In this document: positions 53,611 to 61,542 of the stretch, piece by piece
Numbering within the stretch: position 1 is the first letter of the stretch
How the letters are laid out: every line of letters starts with the position of its first letter
Assembly: GCA_020848905.1 (NCBI GenBank)
Contig: JADLHG010000004.1
Location: 496,001 to 560,000 of the forward strand
Origin: Deltaproteobacteria bacterium
GTDB taxonomy: Bacteria > Myxococcota_A > Polyangia > GCA-2747355 > JADLHG01
DNA: 64,000 nt
Direction of reading: 5' to 3'
Notes under the pieces: generated by a model
What the model was told of the DNA's origin: nothing
Databases searched by the model: none
What the model saw: the letters and a program-made list of their open reading frames with translations, nothing else
Translations under genes and position numbers: made by a program

Positions 53611-56600
53611 CGTCAAGTCCTCCGGCAGCGGTCTTCTCGAGCGGGATACCGTGTTCGCGAACGAGCTGGGAGAGGCGAGGGCGTTTCATCCCCAGGAGCT
53701 CCGCCGCACGCGTGATGTTTCCCTCGGCATCCGCGAGCGCCTGCTGGATGCAGGCCGCCTCGATGAGGCGTTTCATCTCCTTCAGGCTGACGCCCTTCGA
53801 ACGGATCTGGGTGTACGCGTCCAGGCCTAGGTCTCCGCCCGCGGGCGCTGAAGTCGTGGCGCTCGGGGGCGGCACGGGCGGGGGACGGCGGACGAGGTCT
53901 GGGTAGTCCGCGAAGTCGTCCTCCGCGAGCTCCTCGTGCTCCGAGAAGAGCGACACCGATCGGAGCACGTTGTCGAGCTCGCGGATGTTGCCGGGCCAGC
54001 GGTGCTCCATCAGCAGCGCGGCCGCAGAGGCCGCCAACCGCTTCGGACGCGTTCCGCGCTCCTCGGCGATTCGGGAGAGGAAATGCGTCGCAAGGAGCGG
54101 GACGTCCTCGCGGCGCTCCCTCAGCGCAGGCAGCTCGAGCTGGACCCCGCGGAGGCGGTAGTAGAGGTCCTCCCGGAACGCTCCGGCGGCGACCATCTGC
54201 TCCAGATCGCGATTCGTGGCGCAGATGATGCGGACGTCCACCCGGATGGCGGAGGTTCCGCCGACGCGTTCGAAGGAACGTTCCTGCAGCACGCGGAGCA
54301 GCGCCACCTGAGTGTTGGGAGAGATGTCTCCGATCTCGTCGAGGAAGATGGTCCCGCTGTGGGCCAGCTCGAAGCGCCCCACCTTTCGCTGCGTGGCCCC
54401 CGTGAAGGCGCCTCGCTCGTGCCCGAAGAGCTCGCTCAGGAGAAGCCCCTCGACGAGCGCCCCGCAGTTGACCTTCACGAGCGGCCGGTCCGCGCGGCTG
54501 CTGCTTCTATGCAGCGCGTCCGCGACGAGTTCCTTTCCCGTGCCGCTCTCTCCGCGGATGAGCACCATGGCGTCGGTGGGCCCCGCCTTCTCGATCTGAT
54601 CCAGAACCTGCAGCAGTCGTGGATGCTCGCCGACGATCTCGGCGTGCCGCGCTTCACGGCGGGGGCGACGCACGAGCTCCGGCCGGAGGGCCAGCGCTGC
54701 CGGAGAGGGGCGGCTGGGAGCCGTGCGTTCTGACGCCAGGGCGAGCCGCAGCGGCAGCTCGTCGAAGGACGGACGCAGCTCGTCCGGCACGCCGTCGCGC
54801 ACCTTCTCGGCGAGGGCGGCGGCGGAGGAGAGCCAGCGGTCCGCCTCGCCCGGACGTCCGGCGCGGCGAGCGATGCGCGCGAGCCCGTAGTGCGCGTGCC
54901 AGCTCAGCTCGGGATCCCCGCGACCTTCGGCCAGCTCCAGCGCCGAGGCGTAGGCCCTGCGGGCCGCCTCGCCCTCCGCGCGCTGCTCGTGCAGCCCTGC
55001 ACGAACGAGGACGGTGCGAATCTGGAGCTGCGACGCGGTCGGGGTGCCCAGTCGCTGGAGGGCGGGCTCCACGAGCCCCCACTCACCCAGCTGCGCGTGG
55101 TGCTCAGCGACGAGTAGCCGGACGCGAAGGAGTCGCTCCTCCTGCCCGGGCGCGGACGCGAGCTCTTCCGCCTCGCGAAACCGGTCGAGAGCCTCGGCGA
55201 AGCGGCAGGTCAGTTGCGCGAAACGGCCCCGCGCGATGGCGAGGTTGATGCGCGTGACCAGCGGCGGCGCGTCGTCCATGAGCCGCTGGACGAGCTGCAG
55301 CATGGCCTCGCCCCGCTCGAGCTGACCGAGGTCGAGGTAGAGCGTGCATAGGTCGAGACCGACCCACGCGAGGTAGGCCCGGTGCCCCACCTTCTTCCAG
55401 ACGGAGACGGCGGCCTGGTAGTGCGAGAGCGCTCGGCCGTAGTCCCTCCTGCGCTCGGCCAGGACGCCGAGGTGTTGCAGACACGGCCCGAGCAGACGGT
55501 ACGCGCCCGACGTCTCTCCCAGCCTGCGCGCGGTCTCGTAGAGCCGCTCGGCCCCCGCGTGATCCCCGCTGCGAAGGGACAGCTGCCCGAGCTCGATGAG
55601 GGCCCGCATCTCCTCCGCGACGAGCCCGGCAGCTCGCGCCGAGGCGAGGTTTTCGTGCAGGAGCTCGCTTGCGCGCGAGAAATCTCCCTCGTCGAGATCG
55701 ATCCGCGCCAGCGTATCGCGCACGCGCAGCGTCAGCGTCGGGTCGAGCAGGCCGGCGGCGTCCGCGCTGCAAAGCGCGAGCGCCTTCGTCGCGGCGGCTC
55801 GGGCGGCGCTCTGATCCCCCGCGAGGCCGTACAGGTTCGCGAGGTCGCCCAGGGCGCGAGCCCGCTGCGACGGGGAGAGCTCCCGTGCCTCGCGCGCGAG
55901 CAGCGACTCGAGGGCGCCGCGTGCAGGAGCGAAGTCCCCCTTGGCGACCTGAAGATGCGCCAGGCGCAGCGAGCACTCGAGGTCGTTCGGACGCTCGGAC
56001 CGGCACGCCGCGGCCAGACGGATCGCCTGGTCGAGCAGCCCCATGGACTCGAACAGCGCGAGCAGGCGCGTGGCGAGCTCGTCCCGCTGCTCGTCGGGGT
56101 GGGCGAGGGGAAGGGCGCGCTCGTAGAGCTCGGCGGCGCGCTCCGGGGCGCCGGTCAGAATCAGCTGCGGGCCGACGGCGAGCACGGCGGCCACGGCGTC
56201 CACTGACCGACCGCGCAGAAGATGTTCCGCCGCTACCTCGAGGTGGGCGGCTCCTCGGGTGAGCGCGAGACGCCCGACCGCTCGATGCAGGGCCTCCCGC
56301 TCGGACTCCAGCAGGGACTGGTAGGTCTGATCGCGGTCGCCCGCCCGGGCGAAGGCGAGGCGGAGCTCGCCGTCGACCACCGTCTTCTCGACGCGCCCGG
56401 TGGCGATCGGCGTTGCCAGACCGGCGGCGAGCGCGGGAGCAGGCAGGTCGGCGAGCTGGCGAAGCAGCTCGGCGCTCGTGGGACCGCCGATGACGGCGAG
56501 GGCCGCCAGGATCGCGCGCTCTTCGGGGGGATCCGGCGGAGCCAGGGCGGAAGGGTCAGCCGTCAGCGCGCGGTCGAGCAGCGCGAGGAGTCGCTGCGGC

Positions 56601-57343
56601 ACCCCCGCGGTGACCTGGTGCAGGCGCCGAGCGATGGGTTCGGCACCGAGGAGCTCGCGCAGCCCGCCCTCGTCGAGGCCGCTCAGGGTGACGCGACGGA
56701 GTCTTGGGGTGGCTAGCTGGTCCGTGGCGTCGAGCAGGTCGGCTTCCGACGCGGAACCGAGGAGGAGCAGGACCCGTGGCGCGTCGGAGGAGGAGGGGAT
56801 CCCGCTCGTCAATACCCGGGCGAGGTACCGGCAGAGCTGGCGCGTGGACGGATCGGCCGATTCGGTGTCGTGCAGGACGAGGGCGATGGGACGTAGCTGG
56901 CTGGCGGCGCGCAACAGCTCGGCGATGCGGTCGAAGTGCGCCCAGCGATCGGCCACGGCCTCGGGTCCCGCCGTGGGTGGCGGGACCTGCCCGGCTGCGT
57001 TCGTGAGGAGCTCATCCGCGGCGGTTGCGAGCTCGGGCGCCGATCGGGTTTCGCAGAGGTGGGCGACGAGCCCCCGAAGGGCCTCGAGGACGGGGGCAAA
57101 CGCGGCGGCGAGGGGGTGGCAGTGCCCGACGAGCACGATCGCGCCCTGGTCGCGAAGGCGACGCTCGGCCTCGCGGAGGAAGGTCGATTTCCCGACCCCC
57201 GTCGGGCCGGTCACCCACAGGAGGGCACCCATGCCGGAGGCGGCCTCTTCGAGCGCGGCGTGCACCTGGCCGAGCTCCTGCTCTCGGCCGACGCACGTCG
57301 GAGAAGCGAGTGGAACGGACGGCGCTGCGGCGTGGCGATCCAT
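53600..57343 (-). CDS. ATPase-TPR-sigma54 activator
   Basis: A 1247-residue regulator that shares most domains of the 25279 fusion but without kinase or GAF domain. It has an ORC/NB-ARC-like ATPase with GPTGVGKS (46-53), a winged part, many TPR-like repeats (about 400-850), a sigma54-activating AAA+ domain with GESGTGKE (about 930), GAFTGA (about 974), DEIGD and the RWPGNIRELDN region, and a Fis-type HTH (EGNITRAAELLGMKRPRL) near the end. It should activate sigma54 promoters. ATG 57343 is chosen because the ATPase motif follows it; the frame is open to 57568 and no ribosome site is obvious, so the start is uncertain. Confidence 0.85.
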   Translation of the reverse strand: MDRHAAAPSVPLASPTCVGREQELGQVHAALEEAASGMGALLWVTGPTGVGKSTFLREAERRLRDQGAIVLVGHCHPLAAAFAPVLEALRGLVAHLCETRSAPELATAADELLTNAAGQVPPPTAGPEAVADRWAHFDRIAELLRAASQLRPIALVLHDTESADPSTRQLCRYLARVLTSGIPSSSDAPRVLLLLGSASEADLLDATDQLATPRLRRVTLSGLDEGGLRELLGAEPIARRLHQVTAGVPQRLLALLDRALTADPSALAPPDPPEERAILAALAVIGGPTSAELLRQLADLPAPALAAGLATPIATGRVEKTVVDGELRLAFARAGDRDQTYQSLLESEREALHRAVGRLALTRGAAHLEVAAEHLLRGRSVDAVAAVLAVGPQLILTGAPERAAELYERALPLAHPDEQRDELATRLLALFESMGLLDQAIRLAAACRSERPNDLECSLRLAHLQVAKGDFAPARGALESLLAREARELSPSQRARALGDLANLYGLAGDQSAARAAATKALALCSADAAGLLDPTLTLRVRDTLARIDLDEGDFSRASELLHENLASARAAGLVAEEMRALIELGQLSLRSGDHAGAERLYETARRLGETSGAYRLLGPCLQHLGVLAERRRDYGRALSHYQAAVSVWKKVGHRAYLAWVGLDLCTLYLDLGQLERGEAMLQLVQRLMDDAPPLVTRINLAIARGRFAQLTCRFAEALDRFREAEELASAPGQEERLLRVRLLVAEHHAQLGEWGLVEPALQRLGTPTASQLQIRTVLVRAGLHEQRAEGEAARRAYASALELAEGRGDPELSWHAHYGLARIARRAGRPGEADRWLSSAAALAEKVRDGVPDELRPSFDELPLRLALASERTAPSRPSPAALALRPELVRRPRREARHAEIVGEHPRLLQVLDQIEKAGPTDAMVLIRGESGTGKELVADALHRSSSRADRPLVKVNCGALVEGLLLSELFGHERGAFTGATQRKVGRFELAHSGTIFLDEIGDISPNTQVALLRVLQERSFERVGGTSAIRVDVRIICATNRDLEQMVAAGAFREDLYYRLRGVQLELPALRERREDVPLLATHFLSRIAEERGTRPKRLAASAAALLMEHRWPGNIRELDNVLRSVSLFSEHEELAEDDFADYPDLVRRPPPVPPPSATTSAPAGGDLGLDAYTQIRSKGVSLKEMKRLIEAACIQQALADAEGNITRAAELLGMKRPRLSQLVREHGIPLEKTAAGGLDDVA

Positions 57344-57646
57344 GGGAATGGGACACTGCAAGAGACTGGCCACGCGGGCGGGATCCGCTGTGCGGCGGTA
57401 ACCGGCTAGAATGCGGTCGGTCTCTCCTTCAGCGTGGGGCACTCCGCGACCGACCGGGGGGCGGACCGTTAGTTTTCTAACGGCAGCCTTGCGGGACCGG
57501 AGGCGCGAGTCGTTTGCGCGCCGACGCCGGACGGTGATCCAGAGCGTCGAATTATTGCTTAAACCCAAAGACTTCGCACGGCGCGGCGCACGCTGGGGCG
57601 CCCTCGGCTTCTGGTGGACAGGGATGCCGTGGAGTGTGCAGTCCTG
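57344..57646. other. 303-base intergenic region with palindrome
   Basis: Between the start of the sigma54 activator and the end of the MshEN gene. No gene is supported. It holds the 18-base palindrome at 57466-57483, listed separately, and an AT-rich patch at 57549-57565 (CGAATTATTGCTTAAAC). No certain promoter pair was found. Confidence 0.4.
57466..57483. promoter_or_regulatory. Palindrome CCGTTAG-TTTT-CTAACGG
   Basis: A perfect 7-base inverted repeat around a 4-base spacer, 123 bases ahead of the sigma54 activator start. It lacks a following T-run on either strand, so it is more likely an operator or hairpin in the leader than a terminator. It could be an autoregulatory site; that is inference. 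Confidence 0.45.
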
Positions 57647-58771
57647 TCACATACGGCGTGGGGAGCGCTCGGCGTCCGTGGGGCGGGCGGGGACGGGGCT
57701 TCCGCTCGACGGCTCGTCCGCCTCCGGAGCGTCCTCGGGCGCGTCGGAGCCCGCGGGGGCAACTGCGATGGACGCAGTGGGCACGCCGCGCAAGGTGCGG
57801 CGCCGGCGACGTCCAGGCATCGGCGTCGGACGGAGGATGCACTCGGCGGAGAGCCCTCCGAGCGGCGTACGCGAGGACCCGTCGAACTCCGTGGGGAGCA
57901 CCTCCGGAGTTCGAGCGCCCGGCGCTTCGGCTTGTGGGGCCTCACCTGCGGAGGCGCTGCGCGGCTCGTCCCCGAGGAGAAGGTCGCCTCCGATGAGGCC
58001 GTGGGGCAGCGTCGGGAGGCCGTCCGGGTACCCGCCGGCTGCCACGCTGGCCGAGCGACCGCCGGTGGGCGTCCGCGAACCAGGCGTCGCCGGCGTCCCG
58101 GATCCAGGGGCCAACGCGGCGCGCGGGGCCTTCGGACGCGTGAGGAGGAGCAACGGTTCCCCGCCGAGGGCATCGTGTTCGGCCGGAACCCTCGCGTCCG
58201 GCCGGACGGGAAGGAAGAGCTCCTCGAGCTCGCCGGACGCGGGAGCCGGGGCGAAGCTCGCGTGAGGCGCGCCCGCGTCGCCGCGGCTGGCCTCGGCTCG
58301 CCCCGCCGCCTCCGGCTCGTCGAGGGACACGCACCGCGTCGGCGCGTCTGCGCCGTAGTAGACCCCGAGCGCCCATTCGATGGTGGACCAGGGCGCCACG
58401 GCGGGCGTCACATTCAGGCCGGTGAAGAAGGCGAGCTCCTGGAGCGCCCGCTCGTCGGCGGGATGGGCCATGGCCACCGTGAGCTCCTGGTCCTCGACGC
58501 GGAGCGGGATGGCCCGATGCTCGAGCGCCAGGTCGGGAGAGAGCAGTGCGACCAGTTCGGGGGAAAGGTCCCGCAGGCGCTCCGGCTCCACCAGCGGCAC
58601 GGAGAAGCACCTCGCATAGGCGGTCGCCAGGGCCCGCTCCTCGACCACGCCACGGCGCACGAGCTGCTCCGTCAGACTCCACTCGGAACCGGCTCCACCC
58701 CCGGCGCGAGCTCGCTCGAGCTCGACGGGAGTGGCCAGACCTTCCCGAATGAGAAATGCGTCGCTGTTCAC
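57647..58771 (-). CDS. Isolated MshEN (GspE N-terminal) domain protein
   Basis: A 374-residue protein. Residues 1-140 resemble the N-terminal domain of type II secretion/pilus ATPases (SDAFLIREGLATPVELERA, then YARCFSVPLVEPERLRDLSPELVALL and VEDQELTVAMAHPADERAL, each the family pattern), the region that in MshE binds cyclic di-GMP. No ATPase domain follows; instead about 230 residues are disordered and rich in Gly, Ala and Pro. The protein could be a c-di-GMP effector or a decoy partner of a secretion motor. GTG 58771 lacks a strong ribosome site. It lies downstream of the VanW gene, 83 bases away, same strand. Confidence 0.65.
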   Translation of the reverse strand: MNSDAFLIREGLATPVELERARAGGGAGSEWSLTEQLVRRGVVEERALATAYARCFSVPLVEPERLRDLSPELVALLSPDLALEHRAIPLRVEDQELTVAMAHPADERALQELAFFTGLNVTPAVAPWSTIEWALGVYYGADAPTRCVSLDEPEAAGRAEASRGDAGAPHASFAPAPASGELEELFLPVRPDARVPAEHDALGGEPLLLLTRPKAPRAALAPGSGTPATPGSRTPTGGRSASVAAGGYPDGLPTLPHGLIGGDLLLGDEPRSASAGEAPQAEAPGARTPEVLPTEFDGSSRTPLGGLSAECILRPTPMPGRRRRRTLRGVPTASIAVAPAGSDAPEDAPEADEPSSGSPVPARPTDAERSPRRM

Positions 58772-58854
58772 CGGTGTCGTGCGTTGATTCTTCGCGCGAC
58801 GGGCGAGGCTGTCAAGGAGCGGGGGATTCGGCCCTTCGCGTGCCCATAGGGCCG

Positions 58855-60336
58855 CTACTGAATGATCTCGAGCTCGGGCTTGGCGTCGCCGAAGGGTCGT
58901 TTCGGCGGAGGGGGCACGAAACGGGGGTTGGCCGGGCCGGTGCCGATGCGGACCACCAGGCTCGTCGGCGGGTAGCGCAGCGCGCGGCGCTCGATCTTTT
59001 CGGGCTCCTCCGACGCTCCGAAAAAGAGCCGCTGACGTTCGAGCACGAAGCCCGGCACTCCGACCTGGTCGATGATGCGTACGCCCCGAGGCACCTCTGG
59101 GTCGTGGCGCTGGATCTCCTGATGCGGGGTCGATTCCTTCACCTCTCGGCGAAAGGCGATCTTGCGCCACGGTCTGCCTTTGCCCCGAAGCTGCACGCGG
59201 ACCTTTCCCTGGTTCACGACGAAGTGGATGACCACGGGGAACGGATACGGGTTGCGCAGGACGAGGTCGGTATCCGGATACGCCACGGCCGCGTCGAGCC
59301 CCATCTTGATGTAGGAGCTCGGAATGGTGTGCGGCCTCGAGTTCAGGAGATCCAGTCCGGCAAAGAACGCCGCGGCGAAGAGCGTGCTCGAGAGCTGGCA
59401 CGAACCGCCGGCGATGCCGTCTACCAGTTCTCCGTCGCTGATCACGTTGGCCGTGCGATAGCCCTCGGCGTGGGTGCGAGGGCCGACGACTTCGTTGAAC
59501 GAGAACCTCGCGCCCGCGGGAATGATCCGCCCGTCCAGCTTGCTGGCTCCGACCTTCAAGTTGTGGGCGCGATCGGCGTCCTTGTCGGCCAGGCTGTAGA
59601 CCGTGACGAACTCGGCCAGGACGTGCCGAATGTCGATCCCTTGCAGCGCTGCGGCGCTTTTCGGGGCGACCGCATCGACGGGGAGCGGGATTCGGGACCT
59701 GCCGTGCCGGAGGGCGTTCTCGGTCGTGGCGAGTGCGTCGTAGAGCTTGAGGCGATAGCCTCCTTGCCCTTCCTGGACGAGGCCGCGCTCCAGATCCAGC
59801 CGAGGATCCACGGGAGGCCGATCCACTGCCGCCTTGAGACGACGAAAGAAGGCGCGAGCGACCTCCGGGTCGAGCTCCGGGATCGGCGCCATGGCCAGCT
59901 CGCCCCGCCGCGCCTTGAGCCGGTCGAAGAGGTCCTGGAGGAAGTTGCCCGACTTGCCGGCCAGCTCGAGCTGCGCGCGGGTCGCGGCCGCGTCCACGCG
60001 AACGCCCAGCTCGCGACGAGTGACCCGCAGCTCGTGCGCCCCGATGGTGAGCAGCACCGGCTCGCGGGCCCAGGATTCCGACACCCCGTGGATGAGGCGG
60101 TCCAGATCCTCGTGGGCCACCGAGCCAACCCGGAAGGACCCCAGGCGCAGCCCGGGGATGAGTCGCGGAACACCGAGGGAGCTCGTGTATGCCCAGAGAG
60201 CGCCGGCGAAGCAGAGGAGCAGGGCGCACGTGGCGAGCACGACCCACAGGCGGCCGACCCGAGCGGGAGGGCGCCCTGGAGCAGAGGCGCGGGGAAGGGC
60301 GTTCAGACCGTGCACGGTAGCCACGGTATCACGCAC
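58855..60336 (-). CDS. VanW-family membrane-anchored protein
   Basis: A 493-residue protein with a short cytoplasmic tail, one membrane helix (about 30-50) and an outside part with a peptidoglycan-binding-like domain (about 65-190) and the VanW domain (about 250-400): GRIIPAGARFSFNEVVGPRT, GGSCQLSSTLF and YPDTDLVLRNPYPFPVVI, within each of which FSFN, CQLSSTLF and NPYPFPV are conserved in the family. The YoaR-like layout is typical. VanW function is not known, but it is an envelope protein. GTG 60336 is the first start that gives the helix; no clear ribosome site. Confidence 0.85.
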   Translation of the reverse strand: MRDTVATVHGLNALPRASAPGRPPARVGRLWVVLATCALLLCFAGALWAYTSSLGVPRLIPGLRLGSFRVGSVAHEDLDRLIHGVSESWAREPVLLTIGAHELRVTRRELGVRVDAAATRAQLELAGKSGNFLQDLFDRLKARRGELAMAPIPELDPEVARAFFRRLKAAVDRPPVDPRLDLERGLVQEGQGGYRLKLYDALATTENALRHGRSRIPLPVDAVAPKSAAALQGIDIRHVLAEFVTVYSLADKDADRAHNLKVGASKLDGRIIPAGARFSFNEVVGPRTHAEGYRTANVISDGELVDGIAGGSCQLSSTLFAAAFFAGLDLLNSRPHTIPSSYIKMGLDAAVAYPDTDLVLRNPYPFPVVIHFVVNQGKVRVQLRGKGRPWRKIAFRREVKESTPHQEIQRHDPEVPRGVRIIDQVGVPGFVLERQRLFFGASEEPEKIERRALRYPPTSLVVRIGTGPANPRFVPPPPKRPFGDAKPELEIIQ

Positions 60337-60413
60337 GATCTTGGGGGGACAAAATTCGCTTCGCTACGGGGAGGGGGGCTCGCCGCACGTGCTGGTGCCC
60401 TGCGCGGCGCGCC

Positions 60414-60863
60414 TCAGGGTAAGCAGAGGGCGTTGGCTTCCTTGTCCTTCGGTCCGCAGGAGAGGGTTCGTGGGCAACCCCACGAGTTCTTGGCGGTGCT
60501 GCACATGAAGGCGCAGTAGGAGAGGCCGGGTCCCGCGTCCGTGGCTTCGCCCTTCACGAGGCAGCTCGACCACAGCCCGTTCGGGACCCCGAGGCACTCG
60601 ATGTTCGTCGGGTTGCAGATCCGCGTGCAATAGCCTTTGCCGGCGGTGCCGCCCTTCAGCGCGACGCAGTGGAGCTTGTAGCCGTCCTTGTCCTTCTCGG
60701 TGCAGGGCTTGCCGATGTTGGTGCAGGAGCGGCCGAAGTGCTCGTCGGGGGCGAGGTCCACGCTGCCGCCGTCCAGCCGCGCGTCGGACGCGGTACCGCC
60801 GCTGTCGCCGCAGGCGGCGACAGTCAGCGCGACGATCAGCGCGAAGAGTCCTCGTCGGTGCAT
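60414..60863 (-). CDS. Cys-rich lipoprotein (second of a pair)
   Basis: A 149-residue predicted lipoprotein with lipobox VAACG (Cys18), a DGGSVDLAPD linker and a domain with ten cysteines (SCTNIGKPC, HCVALKGG, YCTRICN, ECLG, SCLVKG, YCAFMC, GCPRTLSCG, LC). It is a paralogue of the gene upstream (31-base gap): both keep the CTxxC... FC/YCTxxC ... CxFxC order. Cysteine pairing suggests disulfides in the envelope. Function unknown. Confidence 0.65.
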   Translation of the reverse strand: MHRRGLFALIVALTVAACGDSGGTASDARLDGGSVDLAPDEHFGRSCTNIGKPCTEKDKDGYKLHCVALKGGTAGKGYCTRICNPTNIECLGVPNGLWSSCLVKGEATDAGPGLSYCAFMCSTAKNSWGCPRTLSCGPKDKEANALCLP

Positions 60864-60894
60864 CGGCTCTGGGCGGGCGGTAGCGCGGGTTCAG

Positions 60895-61431
60895 CTACTT
60901 CGGCGGCAGACAGGCCTTCTGGCCGCTGCCCTTCGGGTTGTCCTCGGCCGCGCAGACCATCTCGCCGGGGCAGGTGTACTTGCCGGCCTGCGGATGCTCG
61001 CAGATGAAGGCGCACGCGTTCTGCGTGCCGCCGCCCTGCGTCTGCACCTGGAGCACGCAGCCCGCGAAGGTGTTGGCCGGCGAGCCGGGGCACTGCTGTC
61101 CGCTGTTCGTGCAGGTCTTCGTGCAGAAGCCCTTCGCCGCGCCCTGCTCCATGAAGACGCAGGAGAAGCCTGTCTCGCACTTCTTGGTGTTGTCCGCGGT
61201 GCAGGTGTCGCCGAAGCCCTTCTGCGGGCCGGTGCCCTGGTCGGCCATGGGGGCTCCCATGTCGTGCCCGCCGCCGCCCGTGTCGGCGGTGCCGCTCGTG
61301 CCGTCGAAGAGCGTGACGCCGCCGTCGCCCTTCTTGGTGCCGCCGTCGGTGGTGGTGGTGCTCTTGCCGCAGCCCGTTGCGAGCGCGAGAGCGCCGAGCA
61401 GGCCCAAGGTGAGGGAAAGCTTCTTGTTCAT
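60895..61431 (-). CDS. Cys-rich lipoprotein (first of a pair)
   Basis: A 178-residue predicted lipoprotein with lipobox ATGC (Cys21), a low-complexity Thr/Asp/Gly linker (KSTTTTDGGTKKGDGG) and a Cys-rich domain (DTCTADNTKKCETGFSC, FCTKTCTNSGQQC, ACAFICEHPQ, CPGEMVC). It is homologous to the next gene. In myxobacteria many proteins have this DGG-linker and disulfide-rich form. Start ATG has GGAGG upstream. It follows the OmpA-type gene by 111 bases, with a possible terminator between them. Confidence 0.65.
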   Translation of the reverse strand: MNKKLSLTLGLLGALALATGCGKSTTTTDGGTKKGDGGVTLFDGTSGTADTGGGGHDMGAPMADQGTGPQKGFGDTCTADNTKKCETGFSCVFMEQGAAKGFCTKTCTNSGQQCPGSPANTFAGCVLQVQTQGGGTQNACAFICEHPQAGKYTCPGEMVCAAEDNPKGSGQKACLPPK

Positions 61432-61506
61432 TGGATTAGTCCTCCGCTTGAATACATCACGCTACAAATCCCGACCTTCTTACGCCGCGCTCCTCGCCCC
61501 GCGCAA

Positions 61507-61532
61507 GGAAAAAAGAAGGAGCCGCGGGCGGC
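61507..61532 (-). terminator. Candidate intrinsic terminator after the OmpA-type gene
   Basis: Read on the minus strand, GCCG-CCCG-CGGC forms a short GC stem followed by TCCTTCTTTTTTCC. The stem is short (4 base pairs, up to 5 with a 2-base loop) but lies directly after the stop codon at 61543. Confidence 0.4.
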
Positions 61533-61542
61533 GATGGGCCGG

